The notes: generated by a model from the letters alone, not told the origin. A stretch of 9,819 nucleotides of DNA from Planococcaceae bacterium UBA3378 (GCA_002359075.1 DEQA01000110.1:5245-15063); one strand, 5' to 3'; shown: positions 1 through 6,912, counted from the stretch's first letter. Made by a program: numbers and translations.

Positions 1-18
1 TTAAAAAGGGGGATTCAT

Positions 19-726
19 ATGAAAATAACAAAAAGTAATACCCTGTTTCAGCTTGCCTTTATGCCGCGCGTATTTCCTGTGAACTGTTATTTGGTCGAGG
101 AAGAACAGGAGCTGACGCTGATCGATGCCGCCTTGCCTTATAGTGCACAGGGGATCATCCGTGCTGCGCGCAAGATTGGCAAACCTATTACAAAGCTGAT
201 CCTCACACATGCACACTCCGATCATGTCGGGGCTTTGGATGCGATAAAAAAGCAATTGCCGGATATTGAGGTAAGTATTTCTGCACGCGATGCCTCTTTA
301 CTAGCAGGTGATACAACGCTGTTGGAAGGTGAACCTGCCTCTCCTATCCGAGGCGGCGTCCCTAAAAACATCCTGACTAAACCGGACAGATACCTCTTGG
401 AGGGCGATTGTGTCGGGTCATTGAAGGTCATTGCTTCTCCAGGACATACACCCGGTTCCATTGCATTATTTGATAAGCGGAACGCCGGATTAATAGTAGG
501 AGATACTTTTCAAACAAGAGGAAAAGTGGCGGTTTCCGGCTTGGTTGTCCCTACCTTCCCCTTTCCGGCATGGGCTACATGGAATAAGGAGAAAGCGATT
601 GAAAGCGCAAAAAAATTAGCAGCCCTTCAGCCGAAGCTGCTTGCTTGCGGCCACGGAAAAATGATTGGTGATCCCTCTTTGGCCATGTTACAGGCTATCG
701 ATAAAGCAGAGAAATTTTTACAGTAG
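19..726 (+). CDS. MBL-fold metallo-hydrolase (YflN-like)
   Basis: A 235-residue protein of the metallo-beta-lactamase superfamily, probably a cytoplasmic zinc hydrolase acting on a small thioester, ester or lactone; the substrate cannot be told from sequence. The metal-binding set is complete: THAHSDH gives H64, H66, D68 and H69, then H143 in PGHTPGS, D162 in GDT and H212 in GHG. The fold covers nearly the whole protein with no extra domain or signal peptide. The ATG at 19 follows an AAAGGGGG ribosome site at 6-13, a good fit. A TetR-type regulator starts 8 nt after the stop, so the two are probably co-transcribed and the regulator may control this operon. General resemblance is to the B. subtilis YflN type; this is from memory of the family, not a search. 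Family call is firm, function is not. Confidence 0.9.
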   Translation: MKITKSNTLFQLAFMPRVFPVNCYLVEEEQELTLIDAALPYSAQGIIRAARKIGKPITKLILTHAHSDHVGALDAIKKQLPDIEVSISARDASLLAGDTTLLEGEPASPIRGGVPKNILTKPDRYLLEGDCVGSLKVIASPGHTPGSIALFDKRNAGLIVGDTFQTRGKVAVSGLVVPTFPFPAWATWNKEKAIESAKKLAALQPKLLACGHGKMIGDPSLAMLQAIDKAEKFLQ

Positions 727-734
727 GAAGTGAA

Positions 735-1328
735 ATGAATATGTCTCGTCATGCAAAAATTGATTTAGAGATTATTTTACAAAAGGCAACAGAAATAATT
801 GATGAAAAAGGGCTCGATCACTTGTCCTTCAGCCTGCTGGCAAAAGAACTGGGTATCCGTCCCCCGTCTTTATATAATCATGTGAGTAGCCTGGATGACT
901 TGAAGCAGCAGCTGGCGATCCAAGGTTTGAAAGGTCTTTATGAAAATATGCTGCATGCCGGTCTTGGTAAATCAGGGGATGCTGCGATTCATTCCATCAG
1001 CATAGCCTATGTTCAATTTGTCAGAAAGCATCCCGGTCTGTATATGGCGGCCACTCGCACTTCCCATTCCATGAACGAGGAATTCGCCCATCATCAACAG
1101 GCGATCCTTCAGCTTGTTATCCAAATCCTTGACATATATGAGCTGAATGAGGAAATATCTATCCACATAGTAAGGGGCTTACGCAGCATTTTGCACGGCT
1201 TTACATCGCTTGAACAAATGGGCGGTTTCGGTATGCCGCTGGATATCGATCAAAGTCTGACCATCTTAATTAATACATTCATTGAAGGCATTCATTCCAT
1301 GAGTAAAATGGGAGGATCAAATAACTAG
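735..1328 (+). CDS. TetR/AcrR family regulator with WHG-type C-terminal domain
   Basis: A 197-residue one-component DNA-binding regulator. The N-terminal part (about residues 8-55) is a TetR helix-turn-helix: LSFSLLAKELGIRPPSLYNH has the usual 'A-xx-LG-(V/I)-xx-(P/S)-(A/S)-LY-xH' pattern. The C-terminal ligand-binding half fits the WHG (TetR_C_33) group: VQFVRKHPGLYMA at 93-105 and RGLRSILHGFTSLEQMGGFG at 147-166. It follows the MBL hydrolase after 8 nt, so a shared transcript is likely and it may repress its own operon in response to the hydrolase's substrate (inference). Two starts are possible: ATG 735, only 4 nt from the GGAAG at 726-730, and ATG 741 (MSRHAK...), 10 nt away. Spacing slightly favours 741, shortening the protein by two residues. 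No clear terminator follows. Confidence 0.9.
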   Translation: MNMSRHAKIDLEIILQKATEIIDEKGLDHLSFSLLAKELGIRPPSLYNHVSSLDDLKQQLAIQGLKGLYENMLHAGLGKSGDAAIHSISIAYVQFVRKHPGLYMAATRTSHSMNEEFAHHQQAILQLVIQILDIYELNEEISIHIVRGLRSILHGFTSLEQMGGFGMPLDIDQSLTILINTFIEGIHSMSKMGGSNN

Positions 1329-1428
1329 GAAAGGTATTTTAGCTGCAAGCCATTTAGAACGGCAGCACGGACCTTTATAGAAAAGGTAGAGATGCCTCAG
1401 GACTTCTACTGCATTTACTTCCTATTGT

Positions 1429-2328
1429 TTATATATCTGCCCCCTTTCTTTCATGCGCTTGTCTAATAAGCTCAAACAGTTTCAGAATACTTTTGGGAAA
1501 TGTGCGGTCCTTCATCGTGCTTAGGTATACGTTCCGGTGCAGAAACTCGCTTTGCACCGGACGGATCAGTAAGTTTTCCGGTAAATGCTGCTCCACATAT
1601 TGCTGCGGCAGCAAGGCGATCCCGAGACCTTCCTCCACCAATACTTTAATCATCTCAAACCGCTCTATTTTATACTGAATATGCGGCAGGATGCCTTCCT
1701 GCTCAAACGCTTTGATTATTTGGGCACTCGTTTGAAATTCCGGCATGCCGATGATGAGCGATTGTTCTGTAAAGTCGGCCAGTGTAATGTTATCTTTTGT
1801 CGCAAAAGGATGATCCTTTTTAATCAGCACGACATATCGTTCGTTATACAATAATTCACTTTTGATTTCCGTATCGATAATGTGCTGATTTGTAATGACC
1901 GCATGCACATGCAGACCGAGCAGTGCCTGTCTGACTGTCTGATTGTACAATGTATCGACCAGTGTAATCTGGTTATGCGGATAGTGCTTCTGATAGGCCA
2001 ACATTATTTTGGAAAACCAGTAATTCGCTGATTCGATCATACCAAGCCGAATTTCAAGTGCTTCTCCTTTTGCCATCTCCTTGAGCTCTGTTTCCATTAC
2101 ATCAAATTGCGCAATTAAAAGCCGGGCACGCTCATAAAATTGCTGCCCCAGCTCCGTCAATTGAAATTGCTTTGTCGTCCGTTCAATTAATGGTGCATTG
2201 ATTTCCTGCTCCAGCGTCTTAATCGCATTACTTAATGACGGCTGTGAAATATGTAAGACTTTGGCTGCTCTTGAAAAGCTTTTATGCTTCACTGTTTCAA
2301 TAAAATAAATCATTTTTCGTAAATCCAT
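1429..2328 (-). CDS. LysR family transcriptional regulator
   Basis: A 299-residue LysR-type regulator of typical length. Residues 1-60 form the winged helix-turn-helix, with SFSRAAKVLHISQPSLSNAI (17-36) as the recognition region and LTELGQQFYERA closing the domain. From about residue 90 to 290 is the periplasmic-binding-protein-like effector domain (LEIRLGMIES..., then ...EGLGIALLPQQYV). The start is well supported by TGAGGTGGAG on the minus strand (2331-2340), just upstream of the ATG. It is divergent from hutG, and the region between holds an ATAG-N7-CTAT LysR box, so it most likely activates hutG-gltS and limits its own expression. The effector may be N-formimidoyl-glutamate, glutamate or another histidine breakdown product; that is inference from position only. 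Confidence 0.93.
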   Translation of the reverse strand: MDLRKMIYFIETVKHKSFSRAAKVLHISQPSLSNAIKTLEQEINAPLIERTTKQFQLTELGQQFYERARLLIAQFDVMETELKEMAKGEALEIRLGMIESANYWFSKIMLAYQKHYPHNQITLVDTLYNQTVRQALLGLHVHAVITNQHIIDTEIKSELLYNERYVVLIKKDHPFATKDNITLADFTEQSLIIGMPEFQTSAQIIKAFEQEGILPHIQYKIERFEMIKVLVEEGLGIALLPQQYVEQHLPENLLIRPVQSEFLHRNVYLSTMKDRTFPKSILKLFELIRQAHERKGADI

Positions 2329-2343
2329 TTCTCCACCTCATTT

Positions 2344-2358
2344 ATAGTTTAAAACTAT
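2344..2358. promoter_or_regulatory. LysR-type operator (ATAG-N7-CTAT palindrome)
   Basis: ATAGTTTAAAACTAT is a perfect 7-1-7 inverted repeat and matches the T-N11-A LysR box. It lies between the divergent lysR and hutG genes. Its centre (2351) is about 64 nt upstream of the transcription start expected from the hutG promoter, the usual place for the recognition site of a LysR activator. On the minus strand a TATAAT (2357-2362) overlaps the box, so binding could also reduce lysR transcription; no good -35 accompanies it. Confidence 0.7.
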
Positions 2359-2379
2359 TATAAGATACAAAATCAATAT

Positions 2380-2408
2380 TTGTATGAATAAACAATTAAA
2401 AATATAAT
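2380..2408 (+). promoter_or_regulatory. Sigma-A promoter for hutG-gltS
   Basis: A -35 element TTGTAT (2380-2385) and a perfect -10 TATAAT (2403-2408) are separated by 17 nt. Transcription would start near 2415, about 33 nt before the hutG ATG. The -35 departs from TTGACA at its last three bases, as is common for activator-dependent promoters. Confidence 0.65.
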
Positions 2409-2433
2409 AAAAATATCAATTTTTCAGTCTATT

Positions 2434-2440
2434 GGGGAGT
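2434..2440 (+). promoter_or_regulatory. Ribosome binding site fixing the hutG start
   Basis: GGGGAGT lies 7 nt before ATG 2448. The upstream in-frame GTG at 2439 overlaps this site and cannot use it, so ATG 2448 is the better start. Confidence 0.7.
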
Positions 2441-2447
2441 GATTACT

Positions 2448-3371
2448 ATGCATAAAGAGATAGATATAAGTATTTGGCAAGGACGGACCGATCACGAAAC
2501 GGACAGTGTGTATTTCCGTTACCATCAGGTTGTGCAGACAAAAGCAGAGGCAACTGAAGGAACGGTTGGAATGATTGGCTTTGCCTGTGATGAAGGAGTA
2601 CGGCGCAACAACGGCCGTGTCGGTGCAAAGGATGCCCCTCTTTCATTACGCAGGCAGCTCGCGTCATTGCCTTGGCGTCATCAGGTGCCAGATACGTCAC
2701 TTATTGATTTTGGGGATATACTTTGTGAAGGTGAACGATTGGAGCATGCCCAGCAGGAGCTTGGCGATCAAGTAGCGGAGATTCTCGCCCACGGAAAAGC
2801 GATTGTGCTCGGCGGTGGACATGAAACATTATACGGCCAGTATCTGGGAGTGCGAAAAGCAGCCGGACCTGACGCTTCGATTGGTTTACTGAATATCGAT
2901 GCCCATTTTGACATGCGGTCCTATGACGAGCAGCCGTCATCTGGTACGATGTTTAAGCAGATTTTAGACGAGGACCCGCACGCACACTATTTTGTCTGCG
3001 GTATTCAGCAGTACGGCAATACAACGGCGTTATTTGAAACAGCGGATCAATACGGCGTGCAGTACTTTTTGGATGAGCAGCTGCAATCCGATGCATTTAC
3101 GGCAGCCTTACAGAACTTTATGAATGCTCATGACATGCTGCTCGTGACGCTTTGCATGGATGTATTAAATGCCGCAGAAGCACCCGGTGTCAGTGCGCCT
3201 TCACCATTCGGTTTATCCGCTGTCCAGGTGCGTAACATTGTACGCAGAATGGTTTCGCATAAAAAAACCGTCAGCTTCAGCATTTGTGAGGTCAATCCTT
3301 CACTCGATATAGATAACCGGACAGCCAAACTCGGCGCCTACTTGATCAATGAAGCAATCATGAACATCTAA
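2448..3371 (+). CDS. hutG: Formimidoylglutamase (arginase/ureohydrolase family)
   Basis: A 307-residue HutG that hydrolyses N-formimidoyl-L-glutamate to L-glutamate and formamide, the last step of the Hut histidine pathway, in the cytoplasm with a dinuclear Mn centre. Numbered from ATG 2448: GGGHE at 122-126 (H125), NIDAHFD with D151, H153 and D155, TLCMD with D238, then APGVSAPSPFGL and CEVNP with E281. The opening 'IWQGRTDHETD' and the ending 'DIDNRTAKLGA' match the staphylococcal-type HutG rather than the shorter-motif B. subtilis enzyme (from memory). The usual first Asp of the second DxD pair is Cys here (C236), which I also recall in staphylococcal HutG. It precedes gltS by 24 nt and is divergent from lysR. 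No hutH, hutU or hutI is nearby. Agmatinase or guanidinobutyrase is a less likely alternative. Confidence 0.88.
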   Translation: MHKEIDISIWQGRTDHETDSVYFRYHQVVQTKAEATEGTVGMIGFACDEGVRRNNGRVGAKDAPLSLRRQLASLPWRHQVPDTSLIDFGDILCEGERLEHAQQELGDQVAEILAHGKAIVLGGGHETLYGQYLGVRKAAGPDASIGLLNIDAHFDMRSYDEQPSSGTMFKQILDEDPHAHYFVCGIQQYGNTTALFETADQYGVQYFLDEQLQSDAFTAALQNFMNAHDMLLVTLCMDVLNAAEAPGVSAPSPFGLSAVQVRNIVRRMVSHKKTVSFSICEVNPSLDIDNRTAKLGAYLINEAIMNI

Positions 3372-3395
3372 GACAAAACAACAAGGGGGATTTTT

Positions 3396-4574
3396 ATGGC
3401 AGTAAACCAAATCACAACATTATGCCTGGCAGTCACATTATTTTTGATCGGCTCATTTTTAGTAAAAAGGGTCGGCTTTCTAAATCGGTTTTGTATACCC
3501 GCACCTGTCGTTGGCGGACTGCTGTTTGCGATTCTCGCAACTGTATTAAAGAGCTTCGATATTGTAGAAATTACACTTGATACATCCCTGCAGTCCATTT
3601 TCATGATCACCTTCTTTACGACAATCGGACTCGGGGCAAGTTTTAAGCTTGTTAAATTAGGCGGAAAGCTGCTGATCATCTATTGGCTTGCCTGCGGATT
3701 CCTCGCTCTTATGCAAAATGTGATTGGGGTTTCGTTAGCGAAGCTCATGGATATTCATCCATTAATCGGGGTCATGGCTGGGGCTGTTTCGATGGAAGGC
3801 GGACATGGTGCCGCAGCTGCCTACGGGGAGACAATTGAAGGCTTAGGTGTAGCTTCCGCTGTTTCAATCGGTATGGCCGCGGCTACATGCGGGCTTGTTG
3901 CCGGTGGACTTGTCGGTGGCCCGGTTATCCAATACTTAATCCGCAAATTCAATTTACAGCCTTCTTCAGAAGAAACGGAGGAATATGTGGAAAAAGCACA
4001 GCATCCGATTACGGAAAAATCTTTCATGATGCAGGTGTTCTTGATCACGTTCTGTATGGCTGTTGGTACATATATCGGAGACTGGTTCTCTACTGTAACA
4101 GGATTTGTTTTACCGGGATATGTAGGGGCGATGTTTACAGCGGTGATCGTCCGCAATGTTGTCGACCGCATCAATCCCGAATTAATTAATATGAAGGAAA
4201 TCAATCTGATCGGCGATATTTCGCTTGGTATTTTCCTATCGATGGCCTTAATGAGCATCAAGCTGTGGGAAATTGCAGACTTGGCATTGCCATTATTCAT
4301 CATTGTTTTGGCACAGGTCGTCTTCATCGTATTGTTTGCGGTATTCGTTCTGTTCCGGCTGCTCGGTAAAAATTACGATGCAGCGATTATGGTTTCCGGC
4401 TTCCTCGGTCACGGGCTGGGTGCTACACCGAACGCTATGGCCAATATGTCGGCCGTTGTTTCAAAATTTGGCCCATCACGTAAGGCGTTTTTGATCGTGC
4501 CGATTGTTGGTGCCTTTTTAATCGATGTGTTCGGCATGCCGATCATTATCACTACAATTAATATGTTTAAATAA
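3396..4574 (+). CDS. gltS: Sodium/glutamate symporter, GltS family
   Basis: A 392-residue polytopic membrane protein, close to the usual GltS length of about 400. It should import glutamate or a related acid with sodium ions. PxPVxGG occurs at 35-41. The two re-entrant pore-loop regions are present: SMEGGHGAAAA (132-142) and GHGLGATPNAMANM (338-351). Roughly ten hydrophobic segments are divided by a charged cytoplasmic stretch at about 184-208, as expected for the two inverted halves. AAGGGGGA just before the ATG is a strong ribosome site. It lies 24 nt after hutG, shares its promoter and is followed by a strong terminator, so the two form one operon. Linkage suggests the cargo could be glutamate or possibly formimidoyl-glutamate; the latter is speculation. 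Confidence 0.9.
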   Translation: MAVNQITTLCLAVTLFLIGSFLVKRVGFLNRFCIPAPVVGGLLFAILATVLKSFDIVEITLDTSLQSIFMITFFTTIGLGASFKLVKLGGKLLIIYWLACGFLALMQNVIGVSLAKLMDIHPLIGVMAGAVSMEGGHGAAAAYGETIEGLGVASAVSIGMAAATCGLVAGGLVGGPVIQYLIRKFNLQPSSEETEEYVEKAQHPITEKSFMMQVFLITFCMAVGTYIGDWFSTVTGFVLPGYVGAMFTAVIVRNVVDRINPELINMKEINLIGDISLGIFLSMALMSIKLWEIADLALPLFIIVLAQVVFIVLFAVFVLFRLLGKNYDAAIMVSGFLGHGLGATPNAMANMSAVVSKFGPSRKAFLIVPIVGAFLIDVFGMPIIITTINMFK

Positions 4575-4575
4575 G

Positions 4576-4611
4576 AAAGCGCAGCCCTAACTGTTTGGGG
4601 CTGCGCTTTTT
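4576..4611 (+). terminator. Rho-independent terminator of hutG-gltS
   Basis: A perfect 12-bp GC-rich stem (AAAGCGCAGCCC at 4576-4587 with GGGCTGCGCTTT at 4598-4609) has a 10-nt loop and a short T-tract. It starts 2 nt after the gltS stop. The flanking A-run means it may also work on the minus strand, though no minus-strand gene ends here. Confidence 0.93.
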
Positions 4612-4673
4612 ATCGTGTTCCACTCTCCTATTTTCATGTTCTTTTCCTTCCCGTCCGGTTCAGTTGTACTTTC

Positions 4674-4698
4674 GTTTTAAATTGCCTTATCAGGGTAA
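4674..4698 (+). promoter_or_regulatory. Sigma-B-like promoter before the SDR gene
   Basis: GTTTTA (4674-4679) and GGGTAA (4693-4698), 13 nt apart, resemble the general-stress consensus GTTTAA-N12-15-GGGTAT, with mismatches in both boxes. Transcription would begin about 60 nt before the ATG. The match agrees with the family: the related B. subtilis GSP39 (YdaD) is a known sigma-B regulon member. No comparable sigma-A promoter was seen here. Confidence 0.5.
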
Positions 4699-4765
4699 AA
4701 AGAACCTATGTGTACAGTTAACATTGTTAGGCATCAAACATTTATATGGAAGGACTGATTCTATT

Positions 4766-5635
4766 ATGACAAAAGACTATCCAGAAAATATTCCAGCCCA
4801 GCAACAGGAGATCCAGCCGGGTATCGAGATGGACATGACACCGCGCCCTGATTTCACGAAAAACCTCTCAGGAGCCGCACAGAGACTTGCCGGAAAGACG
4901 GCTTTGATTACCGGCGGAGACAGCGGTATCGGCCGGGCTGTAGCCATCGCTTTCGCGAAAGAAGGAGCGGACGTTGCGGTTTCTTACCTTGATGAGCATG
5001 AGGATGCGGAACTGACAAAACAGTATGTAGAGCGGGAAGGAAGACGCTGTCTGCTTATTGCAGGCGATATCGGGGAGGAAGCCTTTTGCAAAGGTCTTGT
5101 TGCAGAGGTCATCGAAACATTCGGCAAGCTTGATATTCTCGTAAACAATGCCGGCGAGCAGCATACCCAGAATTCCTTACAGGACATCACATCGGAACAA
5201 TTGGAACGAACATTCCGCACGAATATCTTCAGCATGTTTTATGTGACAAAGGCAGCACTCGACCATTTAAAGCCGGGAAGCTCTATTATTAATACGACTT
5301 CGATTACGGCATTCCAGGGAGCACCGAATCTGATCGATTACTCCGCAACAAAAGGAGCAATCCTGACATTCACCCGCTCACTTGCCGGCTCCTTAGTAGA
5401 ACAAGGAATTAGAGTAAACGCTGTAGCACCAGGCCCGATTTGGACACCGTTGATCCCTGCTTCGTTTAGTGCCGAAGAGGTCGAAGGATTTGGAAAAGAA
5501 GGCGAATTCCAAACTCCGATGAAACGTGCCGGCCATCCAAGCGAACTGGCACCGGGCTATGTGTACCTTGCTTCTGATGACTCCTCGTATGTATCAGGCC
5601 AGGTGCTGCATATTAATGGCGGTACTCCGTTTTAA
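4766..5635 (+). CDS. SDR family oxidoreductase (GSP39/YhdF-like)
   Basis: A 289-residue NAD(P)-dependent short-chain dehydrogenase. TGGDSGIG at 49-56 is the Rossmann nucleotide-binding loop, NNAG is at 127-130, and the catalytic residues are N153, S179, Y192 (YSATK) and K196. The N-terminal extension of about 40 residues (PAQQQEIQPGIEMDMTPRP) is typical of the B. subtilis GSP39/YhdF/YhxC group, whose substrates are poorly defined; glucose-dehydrogenase-like annotations are common but unproven. The ATG at 4766 follows GGAAGGA at 4748-4754, 11 nt away. The frame is open upstream to 4595, but that extension would run through the gltS terminator and is not credible. A sigma-B-like promoter and a terminator frame it as a single-gene unit, probably stress-induced. 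Confidence 0.92.
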   Translation: MTKDYPENIPAQQQEIQPGIEMDMTPRPDFTKNLSGAAQRLAGKTALITGGDSGIGRAVAIAFAKEGADVAVSYLDEHEDAELTKQYVEREGRRCLLIAGDIGEEAFCKGLVAEVIETFGKLDILVNNAGEQHTQNSLQDITSEQLERTFRTNIFSMFYVTKAALDHLKPGSSIINTTSITAFQGAPNLIDYSATKGAILTFTRSLAGSLVEQGIRVNAVAPGPIWTPLIPASFSAEEVEGFGKEGEFQTPMKRAGHPSELAPGYVYLASDDSSYVSGQVLHINGGTPF

Positions 5636-5643
5636 TTTCTTAG

Positions 5644-5672
5644 CAGAAGGCGATACATCGTCTTCTGTTTTT
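5644..5672 (+). terminator. Rho-independent terminator of the SDR gene
   Basis: CAGAAGGCG pairs with CGTCTTCTG (nine pairs including one G-T), followed by TTTTT at 5668-5672. It starts 9 nt after the SDR stop. No matching T-tract is seen on the minus strand, so it is not clearly shared with the convergent MBL gene. Confidence 0.85.
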
Positions 5673-5703
5673 ATGTTTAATCGAAAAAGGAGCTGCTAAC
5701 TAA

Positions 5704-6552
5704 TTAATAGCCATTCACAAACTGTTCGATCACCTCTGCTTCATGAGCCGTTAACTCCCGATTCACCTGCTCCTTATATTTACTTGTGATCTCTAGTATC
5801 TCCCCGTTATAAAGCTCGGTAAAATGAGCAATCGCTCGAAGTGTACTTACTTCTTCCTCAAATTCCTTCTTTGATAAGACCCCAGTATGCGAAAGAATAT
5901 ATGAGTCCGCATCAAATGCTTCTAGTTTGTCCAGCAGCTCAAGTGTTTCATCAATTTTATAATGCCACTTCTCTGCATATAGTCGGCAATAAAGCGTATC
6001 ACCAAGAAATAGTATCTTTTCTTCCTTCACATAGATGACTACTGAATCAGAAGCATGGCTTCCCCCTACTTTCTCGATTATGCAGGTAACATCTCCAAGG
6101 TCCAGTTCCACTCTTTTTTCAAATACTGCATCCGGCAGTACGACGGAAATATTCCGTTTATCTGGAAATTCCTTTTTTATCGCAACCGCACAAAATTCGA
6201 TTTCCGTACCTTCCTGAACCCGCGCATCAATTGCTTCATCAGACCAGGACAATGGTTGCAGTTTTTTCATTTCCTCTTTTGTTTCCATTGTGGACATGAT
6301 TAGCGTATCCCCTAATGCAGGCAGACCGAAAATATGGTCCCAATGCCAATGGGTTAACATAACGATATCCGGATGCGGCACATTTCGTTTTTGAAGCTCA
6401 TGTAAAAAATAGTTGGCATGGCTTTCTGAGTTGCCCGCATCGATCATCAATGTTTTCCTGCTGCCGACTACCATTCCAAGTACGGGGCGGTCCGTTTCAG
6501 CTATAGGTGTACTGTACCAAAAACGTTTACCGATTTGTTCGATTGTATGCAT
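5704..6552 (-). CDS. MBL-fold metallo-hydrolase
   Basis: A 282-residue zinc hydrolase of the metallo-beta-lactamase superfamily; substrate unknown. From the chosen start: THWHWDH gives H68, H70, D72 and H73; H166 in GGSHASDS, D185 in GDT and H222 in SHTG complete the ligand set. After the core, about 60 residues form a helical, charged C-terminal tail. It differs clearly from the MBL protein at the left end (metal motif THWHWDH against THAHSDH, longer insert between motifs), so the two are not a recent duplication. The frame is open to an ATG at 6612, but ATG 6552 has an AAGGAGA ribosome site 8 nt upstream and lies downstream of a likely promoter. It converges with the SDR gene and appears to be transcribed alone. 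Predicted to be cytoplasmic. Confidence 0.9.
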   Translation of the reverse strand: MHTIEQIGKRFWYSTPIAETDRPVLGMVVGSRKTLMIDAGNSESHANYFLHELQKRNVPHPDIVMLTHWHWDHIFGLPALGDTLIMSTMETKEEMKKLQPLSWSDEAIDARVQEGTEIEFCAVAIKKEFPDKRNISVVLPDAVFEKRVELDLGDVTCIIEKVGGSHASDSVVIYVKEEKILFLGDTLYCRLYAEKWHYKIDETLELLDKLEAFDADSYILSHTGVLSKKEFEEEVSTLRAIAHFTELYNGEILEITSKYKEQVNRELTAHEAEVIEQFVNGY

Positions 6553-6560
6553 ATAAATCT

Positions 6561-6567
6561 TCTCCTT
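6561..6567 (-). promoter_or_regulatory. Ribosome binding site fixing the MBL start
   Basis: AAGGAGA on the minus strand lies 8 nt before ATG 6552. The longer reading from 6612 has no ribosome site and begins upstream of the proposed promoter. Confidence 0.75.
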
Positions 6568-6580
6568 TATTACCATAACC

Positions 6581-6609
6581 GGTATATAATCAGATTTTAA
6601 ATCTAGCAA
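6581..6609 (-). promoter_or_regulatory. Promoter of the MBL gene with a palindrome in the spacer
   Basis: On the minus strand TTGCTA (6604-6609) and TATACC (6581-6586) are 17 nt apart, placing the transcript start about 20 nt before the ATG. The palindrome AGATTTTAAATCT (6592-6604), a perfect 6-1-6 inverted repeat, fills most of the spacer and could be a repressor operator. Both boxes are only partial matches to consensus, so this is a moderate call. Confidence 0.4.
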
Positions 6610-6682
6610 CAATCGGCTGGAAAATCAACCACTCAGCTCCTATAATGATGATGAAAAGAAAGTGTACCTAAAAATAGTATAA

Positions 6683-6858
6683 ACTGAAAGAAAGAGGAAC
6701 CTTCTTACTCCTTATGATGTCTATAAAATCAACAGGTGGCTAGAGCAGGGAAATAAGGAAAAGAAGAACGACTATGTAAGTGAAGTCCTGTCAACATCGG
6801 CTTCTACGTAGTGCTTTCCATTGTACTGTTCTATTATGGCAGCTTCTACATTGGAGAA
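6683..6858 (+). pseudogene. Possible frameshifted remnant of a small membrane protein
   Basis: The 373-nt stretch 6553-6925 has no intact gene. Within it two plus-strand frames read like pieces of one protein. The first is open from 6683 to the TAG at 6809 and encodes LTPYDVYKINRWLEQG followed by a lysine-rich helix. The second, overlapping and one base out of phase, is open from 6784 and encodes FYVVLSIVLFYYGSFYIG, a credible membrane segment. A one-base deletion near 6785-6808 would explain the switch. There is no start codon with a ribosome site for the first frame. I do not recognise the family. Chance reading, or a sequencing indel in an intact gene, remain possible. Confidence 0.3.
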
Positions 6859-6878
6859 ATCTGTACTAAAGGTACAAT
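6851..6878 (+). promoter_or_regulatory. Possible promoter of the YcdB/YcdC-like gene
   Basis: TTGGAG (6851-6856) and TACAAT (6873-6878) are 16 nt apart. A transcript start near 6885 would give a leader of about 40 nt with the GGAGG site before TTG 6926. Confidence 0.35.
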
Positions 6879-6912
6879 TAACTGCTGTCATCAGCAAAAA
6901 TATGAATGTAAC

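Noticed and set aside
1386..1409. Inverted repeat GTAGA...TCTAC between the convergent tetR and lysR genes
   Set aside because: Only five base pairs with a long loop and no good T-tract, so it is too weak to call a terminator.
3821..4327. A 168-codon open frame on the minus strand inside gltS
   Set aside because: It is the complement of clear gltS coding sequence, has no ribosome site and gives a low-complexity peptide.
4595..4765. A 57-codon N-terminal extension of the SDR reading frame
   Set aside because: It would start inside the gltS terminator, has no ribosome site, and its residues do not resemble the family; ATG 4766 gives the expected N-terminus.
6553..6612. A 20-residue N-terminal extension of the second MBL protein
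   Set aside because: There is no ribosome site before ATG 6612, and the extension covers the likely promoter.
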